A DNA stretch of 64,000 nt from Bacillota bacterium (GTDB lineage Bacteria; Bacillota; Clostridia; Christensenellales; SZUA-584), in the NCBI GenBank assembly GCA_023410475.1, contig JAEYPS010000017.1, positions 10,502-74,501 of the forward strand, given 5' to 3'. The notes under the pieces are model-generated. The model made no database searches, had not been told where the DNA came from, and saw only the letters and a program-made list of their open reading frames with translations. The first letter of the stretch is position 1. The number at the start of each line of letters is the position of its first letter. Shown here piece after piece: positions 1 through 8,190 of this stretch. Both the position numbers and the translations under genes were made by a program.

Positions 1-521
1 GCGGGTGTGAGCACGTCGAATATCAAAAGCCCTCCGGGAGCAAGAGCGCCTCTAATTTTCAGGAGCAGCTTTGCCCTGTCTTCTCCGCTGAGCACGCCGA
101 AGTCAAAGTATATCAGAGTCACGATATCGAACGGTCCGCCAAAGTCCGTATCGAGATAGTTCCCGCATACATACTCAATGTCAAGGCCTTTGCCCAGAGC
201 GCTCTCCCTGGCGTACGCTAACGAGCGCCAAGAGAAGTCTATACCCTTTACCTCAAACCCTCTTTGAGCGAACATCTCGGCGTAGATTCCCGGGCCGCAT
301 CCGAGGTCGAGCAGGCGCGGGCGCTTGGCATCGGCCAAACCCGCTATCCAGTCGGCCGACCGCTCAACAAACTCTATCTTCCTTGTGGCAAGGTCGTCTT
401 CCGGGTCTAGATGCGTAGCGAGCATTCCCTTTGAAATGTGCTCGTCGTTCCAAAACTTAGGCTCTCCCGGCTCGTAAGGCTCGGGGCGCCTGCTCAGCAA
501 CGTCAGTAAGTCTTCGTACAT
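1..521 (-). CDS. class I SAM-dependent methyltransferase (3' end outside window)
   Basis: The reverse strand reads an open frame from an ATG at 521 to the window edge, about 173 codons. The translation carries a glycine-rich SAM-binding motif I (LDLGCGPGIYAE, about residue 70), followed by an acidic residue after the second strand (VKGIDFS) and a motif IV/post-motif region (FDIVTLIYFDFGVL). This is the Methyltransf_25/11 type Rossmann fold. The start is supported by an AGGAG box 6-8 bases upstream. The substrate cannot be deduced. The gene follows the split surface-protein gene on the same strand with a 15-base gap, so they may be cotranscribed. The carboxy-terminal end is missing because the window starts here. 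Confidence 0.85.
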   Translation of the reverse strand, partial: MYEDLLTLLSRRPEPYEPGEPKFWNDEHISKGMLATHLDPEDDLATRKIEFVERSADWIAGLADAKRPRLLDLGCGPGIYAEMFAQRGFEVKGIDFSWRSLAYARESALGKGLDIEYVCGNYLDTDFGGPFDIVTLIYFDFGVLSGEDRAKLLLKIRGALAPGGLLIFDVLTP

Positions 522-536
522 TTATAAACTCCTATT

Positions 537-1124
537 TTAAATATCTATCTCTAAGCCGAACCGCTCTTCATATTCTTCTATAGCGTTATTTAGGCTTTGA
601 ATAGCGCTCTGGGCTGTGTCTGTGGCCAAATCGTCCGCTTCGGAAGGCTGTGTTTTAAGAATCATACCTGCAAAATAATACCCGCTTGAAAAGTTCATCA
701 ACATATTGTCAAGATAACTAGGTACATCGTTTCTTCCTAGCAATGACGCTGCTAGTTCGCTGTTTTGTGCCCATCCAGACAAATATTCCCCGCTCTCCAG
801 AGTTTCAACACATTTCTTTGCTTCAAGATATAGCTTTTGCAGCTGGGCCTTTTGCTCACCGGTAACAGGCGGTACGTATTGTATACCACCTGCCCAAACG
901 ATATTTGTTACAGACTCGCATATGGTTGTAACTCTGCCTGTTTCAGCATTAAAATAATGCAGCGTTTCTGATTCTTCGTCAGGTATCAGATATGCGCCGC
1001 CCGCCGTACTCTTGATACTCCCGATACCATCAGCAAGCTTTTTTAGGCCATCCGCTGCTATATATGCTTCTCCGTCAACAGTTATGGCAAAGGGCGTATC
1101 GTCTATCAAAACAAACGTCTGCAC
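537..1124 (-). CDS. C-terminal part of split beta-propeller-like surface protein
   Basis: This 195-codon frame with a GTG start matches the carboxy-terminal third of the intact 675-residue protein at 10200-12227: GGAYLIPDEESETLHYF here against GGAYLLTGDGKVCFI there, with similar helical tails. It lies in the same frame as the ORF at 1140-2579 and is separated from it only by one TAA (1140-1142). The codons between that stop and the GTG continue the match: LLENV here corresponds to RIVENV in the paralog. There is no ribosome binding site in front of the GTG. I read this as the downstream piece of a nonsense-interrupted gene, not an independent gene. No function is known for the family. Confidence 0.6.
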   Translation of the reverse strand: MQTFVLIDDTPFAITVDGEAYIAADGLKKLADGIGSIKSTAGGAYLIPDEESETLHYFNAETGRVTTICESVTNIVWAGGIQYVPPVTGEQKAQLQKLYLEAKKCVETLESGEYLSGWAQNSELAASLLGRNDVPSYLDNMLMNFSSGYYFAGMILKTQPSEADDLATDTAQSAIQSLNNAIEEYEERFGLEIDI

Positions 1125-1139
1125 ATTTTCAAGAAGCGC

Positions 1140-2579
1140 TTAGCTTCTCTTTCGTTTCAAGTCATAGCGGTAAAGTACTCCCGAAGTAGTGTTCTCCTTC
1201 TTTTCGATCCTATAATAGAAGTACCTGCCTTCCATATCAAAAACCGTATCTCCGAATAAACTCCAAACATATTCCGCCTCACAAATCTTGCGCGGTTTGC
1301 TCCAGCCATTCTCAGATTTTTTCATGAGGTATAACGAGCCGTCGCTTACATACGTTAGCCACGTAAAATCAGCATTAATATTGAATTTGGTCATATCGGC
1401 ATCGCAAAGGAATACTTTTTCCTTGCCTATCTCCTGCTCAAACAGGGAGATTTGCTGGACAGAGGGTTCATCCCAATCCCAATAAGATTCCATCATTAAG
1501 AAGCGTTTTTCCGGCTTCTTTGAATAATCGTCGTACAAATAATAGCCGTACCAAGGAAAAAGATGAATGTATTTTGTCAGTTCCTCTCGTTCATTGCCTG
1601 GGGCTTTGTAGTATAGTGTTGATTTCTCAGAACGAACAACCACGCTCCCGTCGTCAAAAATCACACACACCATGCTCGGAGCATCAAATTTTTCCGTCTT
1701 TGCCCCCGGAGTATAGATAAACAGCTCCTTGCCCATAAGAGTTTCTTCACCAAAGTAAAACATCTGCCCGTTATTTCTGAGGGGACTTTCTTCTCGTCCG
1801 ATATTACCCGAAAAGCAATCCGCTCCAGTTTTACTTTTCCTTTCGTCTAGCTTAACTGGCTGTGCCGCACCTATCTTTATGAACAGTGTGTAGCGGTCTT
1901 TATTCTGCGTTACATAGTAAATGTTCTTGGCGTTCGGAGAAAACCCGAGAAATTTCTGTGATACTCCATGCTCAATTAGATACGGCTTGCTTCGCCAATC
2001 CCAAGAGTACAAATCTCCCGTCCCACCGTCATTATCAACAATGAAGAGGAGCCTCTCGCCTTTTTTTGATATCTGTGTGTACAATACGCGGCTGGCTACA
2101 AGCTTTTCCCCTCCGCCCGCAATGTGGTAAAGATCACCTGCAGCATCTTTAATGTTCCGGATTAAAAGTATATCCCCCCTTTTGGAGACTTCGGCGTAAC
2201 AAACGTCCTCTGATACAAGCTCAGGCTGCAATCGTTCAACATCTGTTCTCATTAGCTTGCCTACGCCCGTTTTATTATCTATATCTGCAAAATAATAAAG
2301 GCTGCCATCTGCAAACTCTCCATTTAGTCCGTTCGTGATATCAGCTCCGTGAAGACAGGCGGTTTTTTCACCAAAAGCCACATATACTTTGCCGTTTGAC
2401 TTGTAGATAATATGTTCGTTCCGCTTTTGCGGCTCTGCTGACGGGCTCGCAGAAGGCGTAATCAAATGAATAATGCCTAGCACGACCGCAGCCAATACTA
2501 TGGCCGCCGTCATTCCCGCGATTAACGTCTTTATCATAAGGCAATTTCTTTTTGCATTTGTAGTGTAACCATTACTCAT
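1140..2579 (-). CDS. N-terminal part of split membrane-anchored beta-propeller-like protein
   Basis: The 479-residue product has a short basic amino terminus, one transmembrane helix (about residues 15-40, TLIAGMTAAIVLAAVVLGII), a linker rich in Ser/Pro, and then repeated short beta-strand motifs of the YY/LYxxD type, consistent with a beta-propeller-like extracellular domain. It aligns over its length with residues 1 to about 480 of the protein at 10200-12227, for example LFIVDNDGGTGDLYSWD against VMYVTEVADSAGTLYLKD. The stop at 1140-1142 falls where the paralog continues, and the next in-frame ORF supplies the rest. The ATG at 2579 has a TTGGAG box upstream. The gene is probably a recent pseudogene or a truncated but still anchored protein. 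Confidence 0.7.
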   Translation of the reverse strand: MSNGYTTNAKRNCLMIKTLIAGMTAAIVLAAVVLGIIHLITPSASPSAEPQKRNEHIIYKSNGKVYVAFGEKTACLHGADITNGLNGEFADGSLYYFADIDNKTGVGKLMRTDVERLQPELVSEDVCYAEVSKRGDILLIRNIKDAAGDLYHIAGGGEKLVASRVLYTQISKKGERLLFIVDNDGGTGDLYSWDWRSKPYLIEHGVSQKFLGFSPNAKNIYYVTQNKDRYTLFIKIGAAQPVKLDERKSKTGADCFSGNIGREESPLRNNGQMFYFGEETLMGKELFIYTPGAKTEKFDAPSMVCVIFDDGSVVVRSEKSTLYYKAPGNEREELTKYIHLFPWYGYYLYDDYSKKPEKRFLMMESYWDWDEPSVQQISLFEQEIGKEKVFLCDADMTKFNINADFTWLTYVSDGSLYLMKKSENGWSKPRKICEAEYVWSLFGDTVFDMEGRYFYYRIEKKENTTSGVLYRYDLKRKRS

Positions 2580-2609
2580 AACGTGCTGTACTCCAAGATG
2601 TTTACTTTC

Positions 2610-3425
2610 TTATCGTTCCGCCGCCCTCAAACACTCCATAGGCACCCATCCCCGCCCGCCGCGCGAGTTCTCGCAAAGTGCCCATCCGCCTGTCTCGCGA
2701 AGGCATCTTAGCTTTTCACCTTGCTCTATCATAAGCTCAAACGAGCTGTAGTCTTCTTTGGCTATACCTCCTTCACCCTGTCTTTCAATAAAGCTCTCTT
2801 GCACCCAGCCTCTATTTGTGTCCGCCGTGCAGTAAAACCAGCCGTCCCACCCCTCAGGGCCCTGATATTCCTCCCCGACTTTAAACCTCTGTCCCTTTTT
2901 AAGCTCTATCGTCTCGCTCTGCTTAGGGTCCCTGCTTTGCGCCGCAATAAAAACCGGCGCGCCGCTGCCCGCCTTGCTGTAGTATATCAGCGTCAAAGCG
3001 TCGTTTATTTTCCTTTCACCGCGTTTTACGTATCCCTTTTTTTCATACAGATGACGGTTGTTTTCCTGGTCTGCCGGTGTGTTCAGCGTCCACTCCACCG
3101 CGTCTGCGTGAAGCTTCTCGGCTATGTCTATCGCTCGCCCGCCAATTCCTTTGTTCTGCATATCGGGCTTTACATAAAGCGTATGCAATTTCAGGTGAAG
3201 CTCGCCCTCCTTTTCTATCATCATCGCCCCCGCAAACGTACCGTCAGCCAAAATCTTATAAAAATACTCGCGCTCTATGGCCTTTTGTATATTCTCAATT
3301 TTCTCGTTGGCAGGGTCCATGTCTCCGGCGTTATAGCGCTCTAGCATCGGCAAAAACGCCTCCCTCTGTCCTGCAAGTATCAACTGCGCGTCCTTTTGCC
3401 CGGCCTTTACAAGCGTAACGTTCAT
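2610..3425 (-). CDS. GNAT acetyltransferase fused to two SH3-like modules
   Basis: The 271-residue product has an amino-terminal GNAT fold (about 1-150) with the acetyl-CoA pyrophosphate loop LYVKPDMQNKGIGGRA and the later motif NRHLYEKKGY. It is followed by two SH3-like repeats of about 45 residues, each with a conserved W and the ending GWV.ES/GWVP.E (around 185-225 and 230-265). Such tails usually mediate protein or cell-wall binding. The acyl acceptor is unknown. It sits between the toroid protein (10-base gap) and the split surface protein, all on the reverse strand, so an operon is likely. Domain assignment is confident; the role is not known. Confidence 0.8.
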   Translation of the reverse strand: MNVTLVKAGQKDAQLILAGQREAFLPMLERYNAGDMDPANEKIENIQKAIEREYFYKILADGTFAGAMMIEKEGELHLKLHTLYVKPDMQNKGIGGRAIDIAEKLHADAVEWTLNTPADQENNRHLYEKKGYVKRGERKINDALTLIYYSKAGSGAPVFIAAQSRDPKQSETIELKKGQRFKVGEEYQGPEGWDGWFYCTADTNRGWVQESFIERQGEGGIAKEDYSSFELMIEQGEKLRCLRETGGWALCENSRGGRGWVPMECLRAAER

Positions 3426-3436
3426 ATTGCCTTCCT

Positions 3437-4414
3437 TCAGCTGTTATAGTATTTCAGCGCTTCCAGCGCCCTCATCGTTATCCATTTGCTCTGCCCCTTT
3501 GGCTCTATTTCAACAAGGAATTTGCCCGCGAGCGGCGCGTTATTCTCCCAGCGCCCCCGCTCATCCTGCTTTGATTCCACCAGCTGAGCCGCCTCTCGCA
3601 TGCGCTCATCGTTTATGCCCAGCCTGCCCAAAATCAGCAGCATCTCGAGGGCGTCCGTCTGATACATAAGCGGAAACGAAAACCTCGTCCAGCCGGGCTT
3701 AATAGGCTTTGAAAGGTCGCGGCTCTGTTTGTATACATGATGCTTCAGCAAAAACTCCGCACCCCGCTCTATTGATCTTTTGACATCGGCCGAACGTTTA
3801 TCATAAGGTATCTCCGAAAAGCCTTTCAGCGCCTTTACCGCGCCCATAAAGCAGCTGTGGTTGCCCCAGCAGGCGGGCTTGTCCGCGGGAGTTCCGTCCC
3901 CGTCGTCGTATCGCTGTCGCTCGGCAAGCCACTGCGCAGCCTTTAAAACGCGCGCGTCGTTCGAAAACCCAAGCCTGCAAAGGCTGAATATCATGTTTCC
4001 CGTAAGGCAGGGTATCGTGGAACCCTTCCTGCCGCCCCCTATTTTGGTGCTCGTTTCCATCGAGAATCCGCCCTCCGCTCTCTCCTGAGAGCTTGCGAAC
4101 AGATACTCGCAGTAGTTTCTTATCCTCGCGTCCCGCCCGTCGGCGCCGAGCTCCGCCAGTATCAAAAGCTGCCAGCTGAGCCCTCTGTATTTGTCTGTGT
4201 AAAATTCAGGGAGGTTCAGGGAATATTCGGGCGAACGCATCTTGCCCAGTATCTCAGGGATCGGGCCAGCCTTCATGGCAGCGCTACGCGCGTCTTCGAG
4301 AGCGTCGTCCTCGCGCCCAAGAATATATTTCAGCGTGTTATAGCGGACCGCTGCGTTATCTTGCTCAAGCAGCCAGTCCAATGTATCCTCTCTGAGTTCC
4401 GTTTGGCAGTTCAT
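3437..4414 (-). CDS. prenyltransferase/squalene-cyclase-like alpha/alpha toroid protein
   Basis: The 325-residue product is all-helical with repeats of the type found in squalene cyclase and prenyltransferase beta-subunits: GLSWQLLILAELG, TGNMIFSLCRLGF, CFMGAVKALKGF, ALEMLLILGRLG and QDERGRWENN. The first helix pair (DWLLEQDNAAVRYNTLKYIL) is typical of a clostridial family of unknown function with this fold. The acidic DxDD catalytic motif of squalene-hopene cyclases is not seen, so cyclase activity is unlikely. The ATG at 4414 has a weak AGGAGC box upstream. It is probably the first gene of the reverse-strand group running to the methyltransferase. Confidence 0.7.
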   Translation of the reverse strand: MNCQTELREDTLDWLLEQDNAAVRYNTLKYILGREDDALEDARSAAMKAGPIPEILGKMRSPEYSLNLPEFYTDKYRGLSWQLLILAELGADGRDARIRNYCEYLFASSQERAEGGFSMETSTKIGGGRKGSTIPCLTGNMIFSLCRLGFSNDARVLKAAQWLAERQRYDDGDGTPADKPACWGNHSCFMGAVKALKGFSEIPYDKRSADVKRSIERGAEFLLKHHVYKQSRDLSKPIKPGWTRFSFPLMYQTDALEMLLILGRLGINDERMREAAQLVESKQDERGRWENNAPLAGKFLVEIEPKGQSKWITMRALEALKYYNS

Positions 4415-4644
4415 AACACGGCTCCTTTCAACGTTTATGACGCTGTCATCCTCTGTTCATTTTTATGAGATGTAATTATTCGAAGCTCTTTACGTATCGG
4501 GATAATATAAGATAAACGACGATGATTGAATAAGTCTTGCTATCAGAGTGTACGGGCAGAGCGATCGATCATATATCAGAAACTATATAATTATAGCATT
4601 ATCTGTAAAGATATTCAATCAGATATAAGCCATTTTTAACACGC

Positions 4645-4675
4645 AAAAAAATAACGCCGGCGCGAGGCCGGCACG
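4645..4675 (-). terminator. rho-independent terminator after Na/Pi transporter copy 1
   Basis: On the reverse strand the stem GCCGGC / GCCGGC (4656-4661 with 4667-4672) is followed by GTTATTTTTTT. It lies just downstream of the stop of the first transporter copy and closes the three-gene array. Confidence 0.8.
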
Positions 4676-4683
4676 TTTTGCAG

Positions 4684-6300
4684 TCAGTGCTTTTCTATAG
4701 AAAACGCTATGTTGACAGCGTGGTCTGACACGCGCTCAAGCGTCGCTATCATGTTCGTGAACACCACGCCAACCTGCGGGTCGCATACCTTCGTTTCCAG
4801 CCTCTCGATGTGGTTGTTTATATGCTGCTTTTGCATCCTGTCAACCTCCTGCTCAAGAGCCTCCACTTCAGAAAGTCTTGTCCTGTCGCGGCTTTCGAAC
4901 GCCTCAAGCGCGGCACGCAGCGTCTGCATCGTCTTTGCCGACATCTCCACGAGCTCGGCCTGCGCCTCGTTTGAAAACTTCACACGTTTTTCGGAAAGCG
5001 TTAATGAGTATTCCGCAATGTTCTCGGCGAAGTCGCTTATGCGCTCCATGTCGATTATAACATGGTGAAGGCTTCCCAAAACCTGCACGTCGTGGGAAGG
5101 AAGATCGAGCCCCCTAAACGCTATCAGGTAATTCGTTATATTATGGCTTAAATAGTCTACCGTCTTTTCGACCTCGAAAACCTTGTTTGCTTTAGGCTCA
5201 TCTCTGTCAAAGAACGCCTCGATGGCTCTGTTAAAATTGTCAGCCGAAATCTTACCCATGCGGCTAAGCTCTTTTAATGTGTCGCCCAAAACGAGCAGCG
5301 GTGCCTGCGCTGTCCTGCCGTCAAGGTACATGAGCCGTCTTTCCACCCTTCCCGGCTCGTGCTTGTCGGGTATCAGCCGCTTTATGAGCGCAACCATAGG
5401 TTTCGCGAACGGGAAAAGAAGCACCGTCATTGTTACATTGAACAGCGTGTGAAAGTTCGCTATCTGAAATCTTACGTTGTCAGGAGACAGAGATTGTATC
5501 CAGCTTACTATAAGGGGGAACACCTGCACAATTATCAGGAAAACAACAGTGCCGATTATATTGAACATAAGGTGTATTCCTGCTGTACGCTTTGAGTTCG
5601 TGTTTTTGCCTATCGAGGCGAGTATCGCCGTAACGCACGTTCCTATGTTTTGTCCGAGTATAACGTAGACCGCGCCGTCAAGCCCTATGAATCCCGCGTA
5701 CGCCAGAGTCTGCAGCACGCCTACAGAGGCGGAAGAGCTGTGGACGGCCGCCGTGAAAAGCGCTCCCACAAGGACTCCTATGACAGGATTCTTAAAATTC
5801 ACCAGCAGCCTCTGAAACCCCTCGTTATCCTTCAAAGGCTCCATGGCCTGCGCCATAAGATTAAGCCCCACGAAGAGTATCCCGAAACCGAGTATTATCC
5901 ATCCCAGCCTCGATATAAGCCGCCTCTTTATGAATACCGCCATAAGCGCGCCCGCAAACAATATGAACGGCGCTATGGTCGAGAGCTTAAGTGCGATAAG
6001 CTGCGCGGTAATCGTCGTACCTATGTTGGCGCCCATGATGACGCCCGTGGCCTGAAGCAGCGTCATCAGCCCCGCGTTTACGAACCCCACCATCATTACC
6101 GTAGTCGCGGATGAACTCTGCATGGCTGCCGTAACGCCGGCGCCGAGAGCGACGCCCGCGAACCGGTTTCCTGTAAGCACCTCAAGCACGCGGCGCATCC
6201 TGTCGCCCGCCACGTTCTCGAGGCCGTCCGACATTATCTTCATTCCGAAGAGGAACAGCCCAAGGCCGCCCAGCAGCAGAAAAATCGCCTCGATACTCAT
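4684..6300 (-). CDS. Na/Pi cotransporter family protein with PhoU-like domain, copy 1
   Basis: The product (538 residues from the chosen start) has two inverted Na_Pi_cotrans repeats with about eight membrane helices (residues 1-300) and a cytoplasmic PhoU-like helical bundle (about 340-535). Family members export or cotransport phosphate with sodium. The first repeat keeps the signature QSSSATTVM, but in the second repeat the Gln is replaced by His (AVHSSSASVG, near 187), unlike copies 2 and 3. The frame extends upstream to 6387. I place the start at 6300 because it has a GGAGGGGAG box and matches copy 2 exactly (MSIEAIFLLLGG). The stop of a short leader ORF overlaps this ATG. Copies 1 and 2 are nearly identical over long stretches, suggesting recent duplication or gene conversion. 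Confidence 0.9.
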   Translation of the reverse strand: MSIEAIFLLLGGLGLFLFGMKIMSDGLENVAGDRMRRVLEVLTGNRFAGVALGAGVTAAMQSSSATTVMMVGFVNAGLMTLLQATGVIMGANIGTTITAQLIALKLSTIAPFILFAGALMAVFIKRRLISRLGWIILGFGILFVGLNLMAQAMEPLKDNEGFQRLLVNFKNPVIGVLVGALFTAAVHSSSASVGVLQTLAYAGFIGLDGAVYVILGQNIGTCVTAILASIGKNTNSKRTAGIHLMFNIIGTVVFLIIVQVFPLIVSWIQSLSPDNVRFQIANFHTLFNVTMTVLLFPFAKPMVALIKRLIPDKHEPGRVERRLMYLDGRTAQAPLLVLGDTLKELSRMGKISADNFNRAIEAFFDRDEPKANKVFEVEKTVDYLSHNITNYLIAFRGLDLPSHDVQVLGSLHHVIIDMERISDFAENIAEYSLTLSEKRVKFSNEAQAELVEMSAKTMQTLRAALEAFESRDRTRLSEVEALEQEVDRMQKQHINNHIERLETKVCDPQVGVVFTNMIATLERVSDHAVNIAFSIEKH

Positions 6301-6344
6301 AAAGCTCCCCTCCAAAATTTGTAGAATACTATAGCAATACTCAT
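6297..6344 (-). CDS. leader micro-ORF (15 codons) overlapping transporter copy 1 start
   Basis: An ATG at 6344 preceded by a perfect GGAGGACAAT Shine-Dalgarno opens a 15-codon frame, MSIAIVFYKFWRGAL. Its TGA overlaps the transporter ATG as ATGA. The same arrangement, with related first residues and the same upstream sequence, precedes copies 2 and 3. Translational coupling or leader control is an inference from this conservation. Confidence 0.5.
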   Translation of the reverse strand: MSIAIVFYKFWRGAL

Positions 6345-6388
6345 ATTGTCCTCCAATTGAGCAAAAATTAAAAGTCGAAACTAACACA

Positions 6389-6412
6389 TCCCAAAAGGCT
6401 TTGCCTTTGGGA
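6389..6412 (-). other. intercistronic hairpin between transporter copies 2 and 1
   Basis: TCCCAAA(A)GGC and GCCTTTGGGA pair with one bulged base. No long U-tract follows on the reverse strand. It could attenuate or protect the upstream transcript. Confidence 0.4.
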
Positions 6413-6430
6413 GCATTGTGAAGCAGGCCG

Positions 6431-8047
6431 TCAGTGCTTTTCTATTGAAAACGCTATGTTGACAGCGTGGTCGGCGACACGCTCTAGCGTAGCTATCATG
6501 TTCGTGAACACCACGCCCACCTGCGGTTCACAGACCTTTGTGGCAAGCCTTTCTATATGATTTTCAATGTACTGTTTCTGCATTTTGTCCACTTCCTGCT
6601 CGAGAGCCTCCACTTCGGGCAGTCTTGTCCTGTCGCGGCTTTCAAATGCCTCAAGCGCTGTTCGAAGCGTCTGCATCGTCTTTGCCGACATCTCCACGAG
6701 CTCGGCTTGCGCCTCGTTTGAAAACTTCAGGCGTTTCTCAGTGAGCGTGAGCGAAAACTCCGAAACGTTCTCGGCGAAATCGCTTATGCGCTCCATGTCT
6801 ATTATGACATGGTGCAGGCTTCCTAAAACCTGCGCGTCGTGGGAAGGAAGGTCGAGCCCCCTGAAAGCTATCAGGTAATTCGTTATATTGTGGCTTAAAT
6901 AGTCTACCGTCTTTTCGACCTCTAATACCTTGCACGCCTTAGGCTCGTCGCGGTCAAAGAACGCCTCGATAGCTCTGTTAAAATTATCCGCCGAAATCTT
7001 GCCCATGCGGCAGAGCTCTTTTAATGTGTTGCCCAGCACGAGCAGCGGTGCCTGCGCTGTTCTGCCGTCAAGATATATAAGCCGCCTTTCCACCCTTCCC
7101 GGCTCGTGCTTGTCGGGTATCAGCCGCTTTATCAGCGCAACCATGGGTTTCGCAAACGGGAAAAGAAGCACAGTCATCGTTACATTAAACAGCGTATGGA
7201 AGTTCGCTATCTGGAATTTTACATTGGCCGGGGATAATGACTCTACCCACTTTACGATGAGTGGAAATACTGCGACCAGTATCATAAAAACTATTGTGCC
7301 TATTATGTTGAACATCAGGTGTATTCCCGCGGTGCGCTTTGAGTTCGTGTTTTTGCCTATCGAGGCGAGTATCGCCGTGACGCACGTTCCTATGTTCTGT
7401 CCGAGTATAATGTAGACCGCGCCGTCGAGCCCAATAAGCCCTATGCCCGCAAGCGTCTGCAAAACGCCGACCGAAGCCGACGAGCTCTGCACCACAGCCG
7501 TGAACAGCGCTCCCACGAGCACGCCTATTACAGGATTCTCAAAATTAACGAGCAGGCTCCGGAAACCTTCATGCTCTCTCAATGGCTCCATGGCCTGCGA
7601 CATCAGATTCAGCCCCACGAAGAGTATTCCGAAACCGAGTATTATCCATCCCAGCCTTGAAATGAGCCGTCTTTGTATGAATACGGCCATTAGCGCGCCC
7701 GCAAACAATATGAACGGCGCTATTGTCGAGAGCTTCAGGGCGATTAGCTGCGCGGTTATCGTCGTGCCTATATTGGCGCCCATGATGACGCCCGTGGCCT
7801 GAAGCAATGTCATCAGCCCCGCGTTGACGAACCCGACCATCATTACCGTCGTTGCGGACGAGCTCTGTATGACCATCGTAACACCCATGCCGACCGCGAC
7901 GCCTGCAATCCGTTTGCCCGTAAGCACCTCGAGCACGCGGCGCATCCTGTCACCCGCCACGTTCTCAAGGCCGTCCGACATTATCTTCATTCCGAAGAGG
8001 AACAGCCCAAGGCCGCCCAGCAGCAGGAAAATCGCCTCAATACTCAT
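6431..8047 (-). CDS. Na/Pi cotransporter family protein with PhoU-like domain, copy 2
   Basis: This 538-residue protein has the same architecture as its neighbours: two membrane repeats, each with an intact QSSSA motif (near residues 61 and 187), then a PhoU-like bundle with the conserved DMERISDFAENV and ALEQEVDKMQKQ helices. It is by far closest to copy 1. The second repeat keeps the Gln that copy 1 has lost, so this copy is the better candidate for a working sodium-phosphate transporter. The ATG at 8047 has an AAAGG box, weaker than at the other copies. A leader ORF overlaps the first codons in a different frame. Confidence 0.92.
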   Translation of the reverse strand: MSIEAIFLLLGGLGLFLFGMKIMSDGLENVAGDRMRRVLEVLTGKRIAGVAVGMGVTMVIQSSSATTVMMVGFVNAGLMTLLQATGVIMGANIGTTITAQLIALKLSTIAPFILFAGALMAVFIQRRLISRLGWIILGFGILFVGLNLMSQAMEPLREHEGFRSLLVNFENPVIGVLVGALFTAVVQSSSASVGVLQTLAGIGLIGLDGAVYIILGQNIGTCVTAILASIGKNTNSKRTAGIHLMFNIIGTIVFMILVAVFPLIVKWVESLSPANVKFQIANFHTLFNVTMTVLLFPFAKPMVALIKRLIPDKHEPGRVERRLIYLDGRTAQAPLLVLGNTLKELCRMGKISADNFNRAIEAFFDRDEPKACKVLEVEKTVDYLSHNITNYLIAFRGLDLPSHDAQVLGSLHHVIIDMERISDFAENVSEFSLTLTEKRLKFSNEAQAELVEMSAKTMQTLRTALEAFESRDRTRLPEVEALEQEVDKMQKQYIENHIERLATKVCEPQVGVVFTNMIATLERVADHAVNIAFSIEKH

Positions 8048-8087
8048 ACGATAAACCTTTGCTTACATATTCTATTATAGCGCTCAT
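8037..8087 (-). CDS. leader micro-ORF (16 codons) overlapping transporter copy 2
   Basis: ATG at 8087 with GGAGGGCAAT upstream encodes MSAIIEYVSKGLSYEY. The TGA at 8037-8039 lies inside the transporter, so the two frames overlap by 11 bases. The block around this ATG is conserved with the leaders of copies 1 and 3, while the sequence between leader start and transporter start differs. Confidence 0.45.
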   Translation of the reverse strand: MSAIIEYVSKGLSYEY

Positions 8088-8190
8088 ATTGCCCTCCGAT
8101 TGAGCAAAAATTAAAATCTATTATTAACACCCCGTAAGGGTTTAACTTTTGGTTCATATAACGAATGCACGCCTGCAATTCATTATAACA

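Noticed and set aside
5650..6114. Long forward-strand ORF opposite transporter copy 1
   Set aside because: It is the antisense shadow of a conserved membrane protein, with Arg/Tyr-rich text and no ribosome binding site; similar shadows exist opposite copies 2 and 3.
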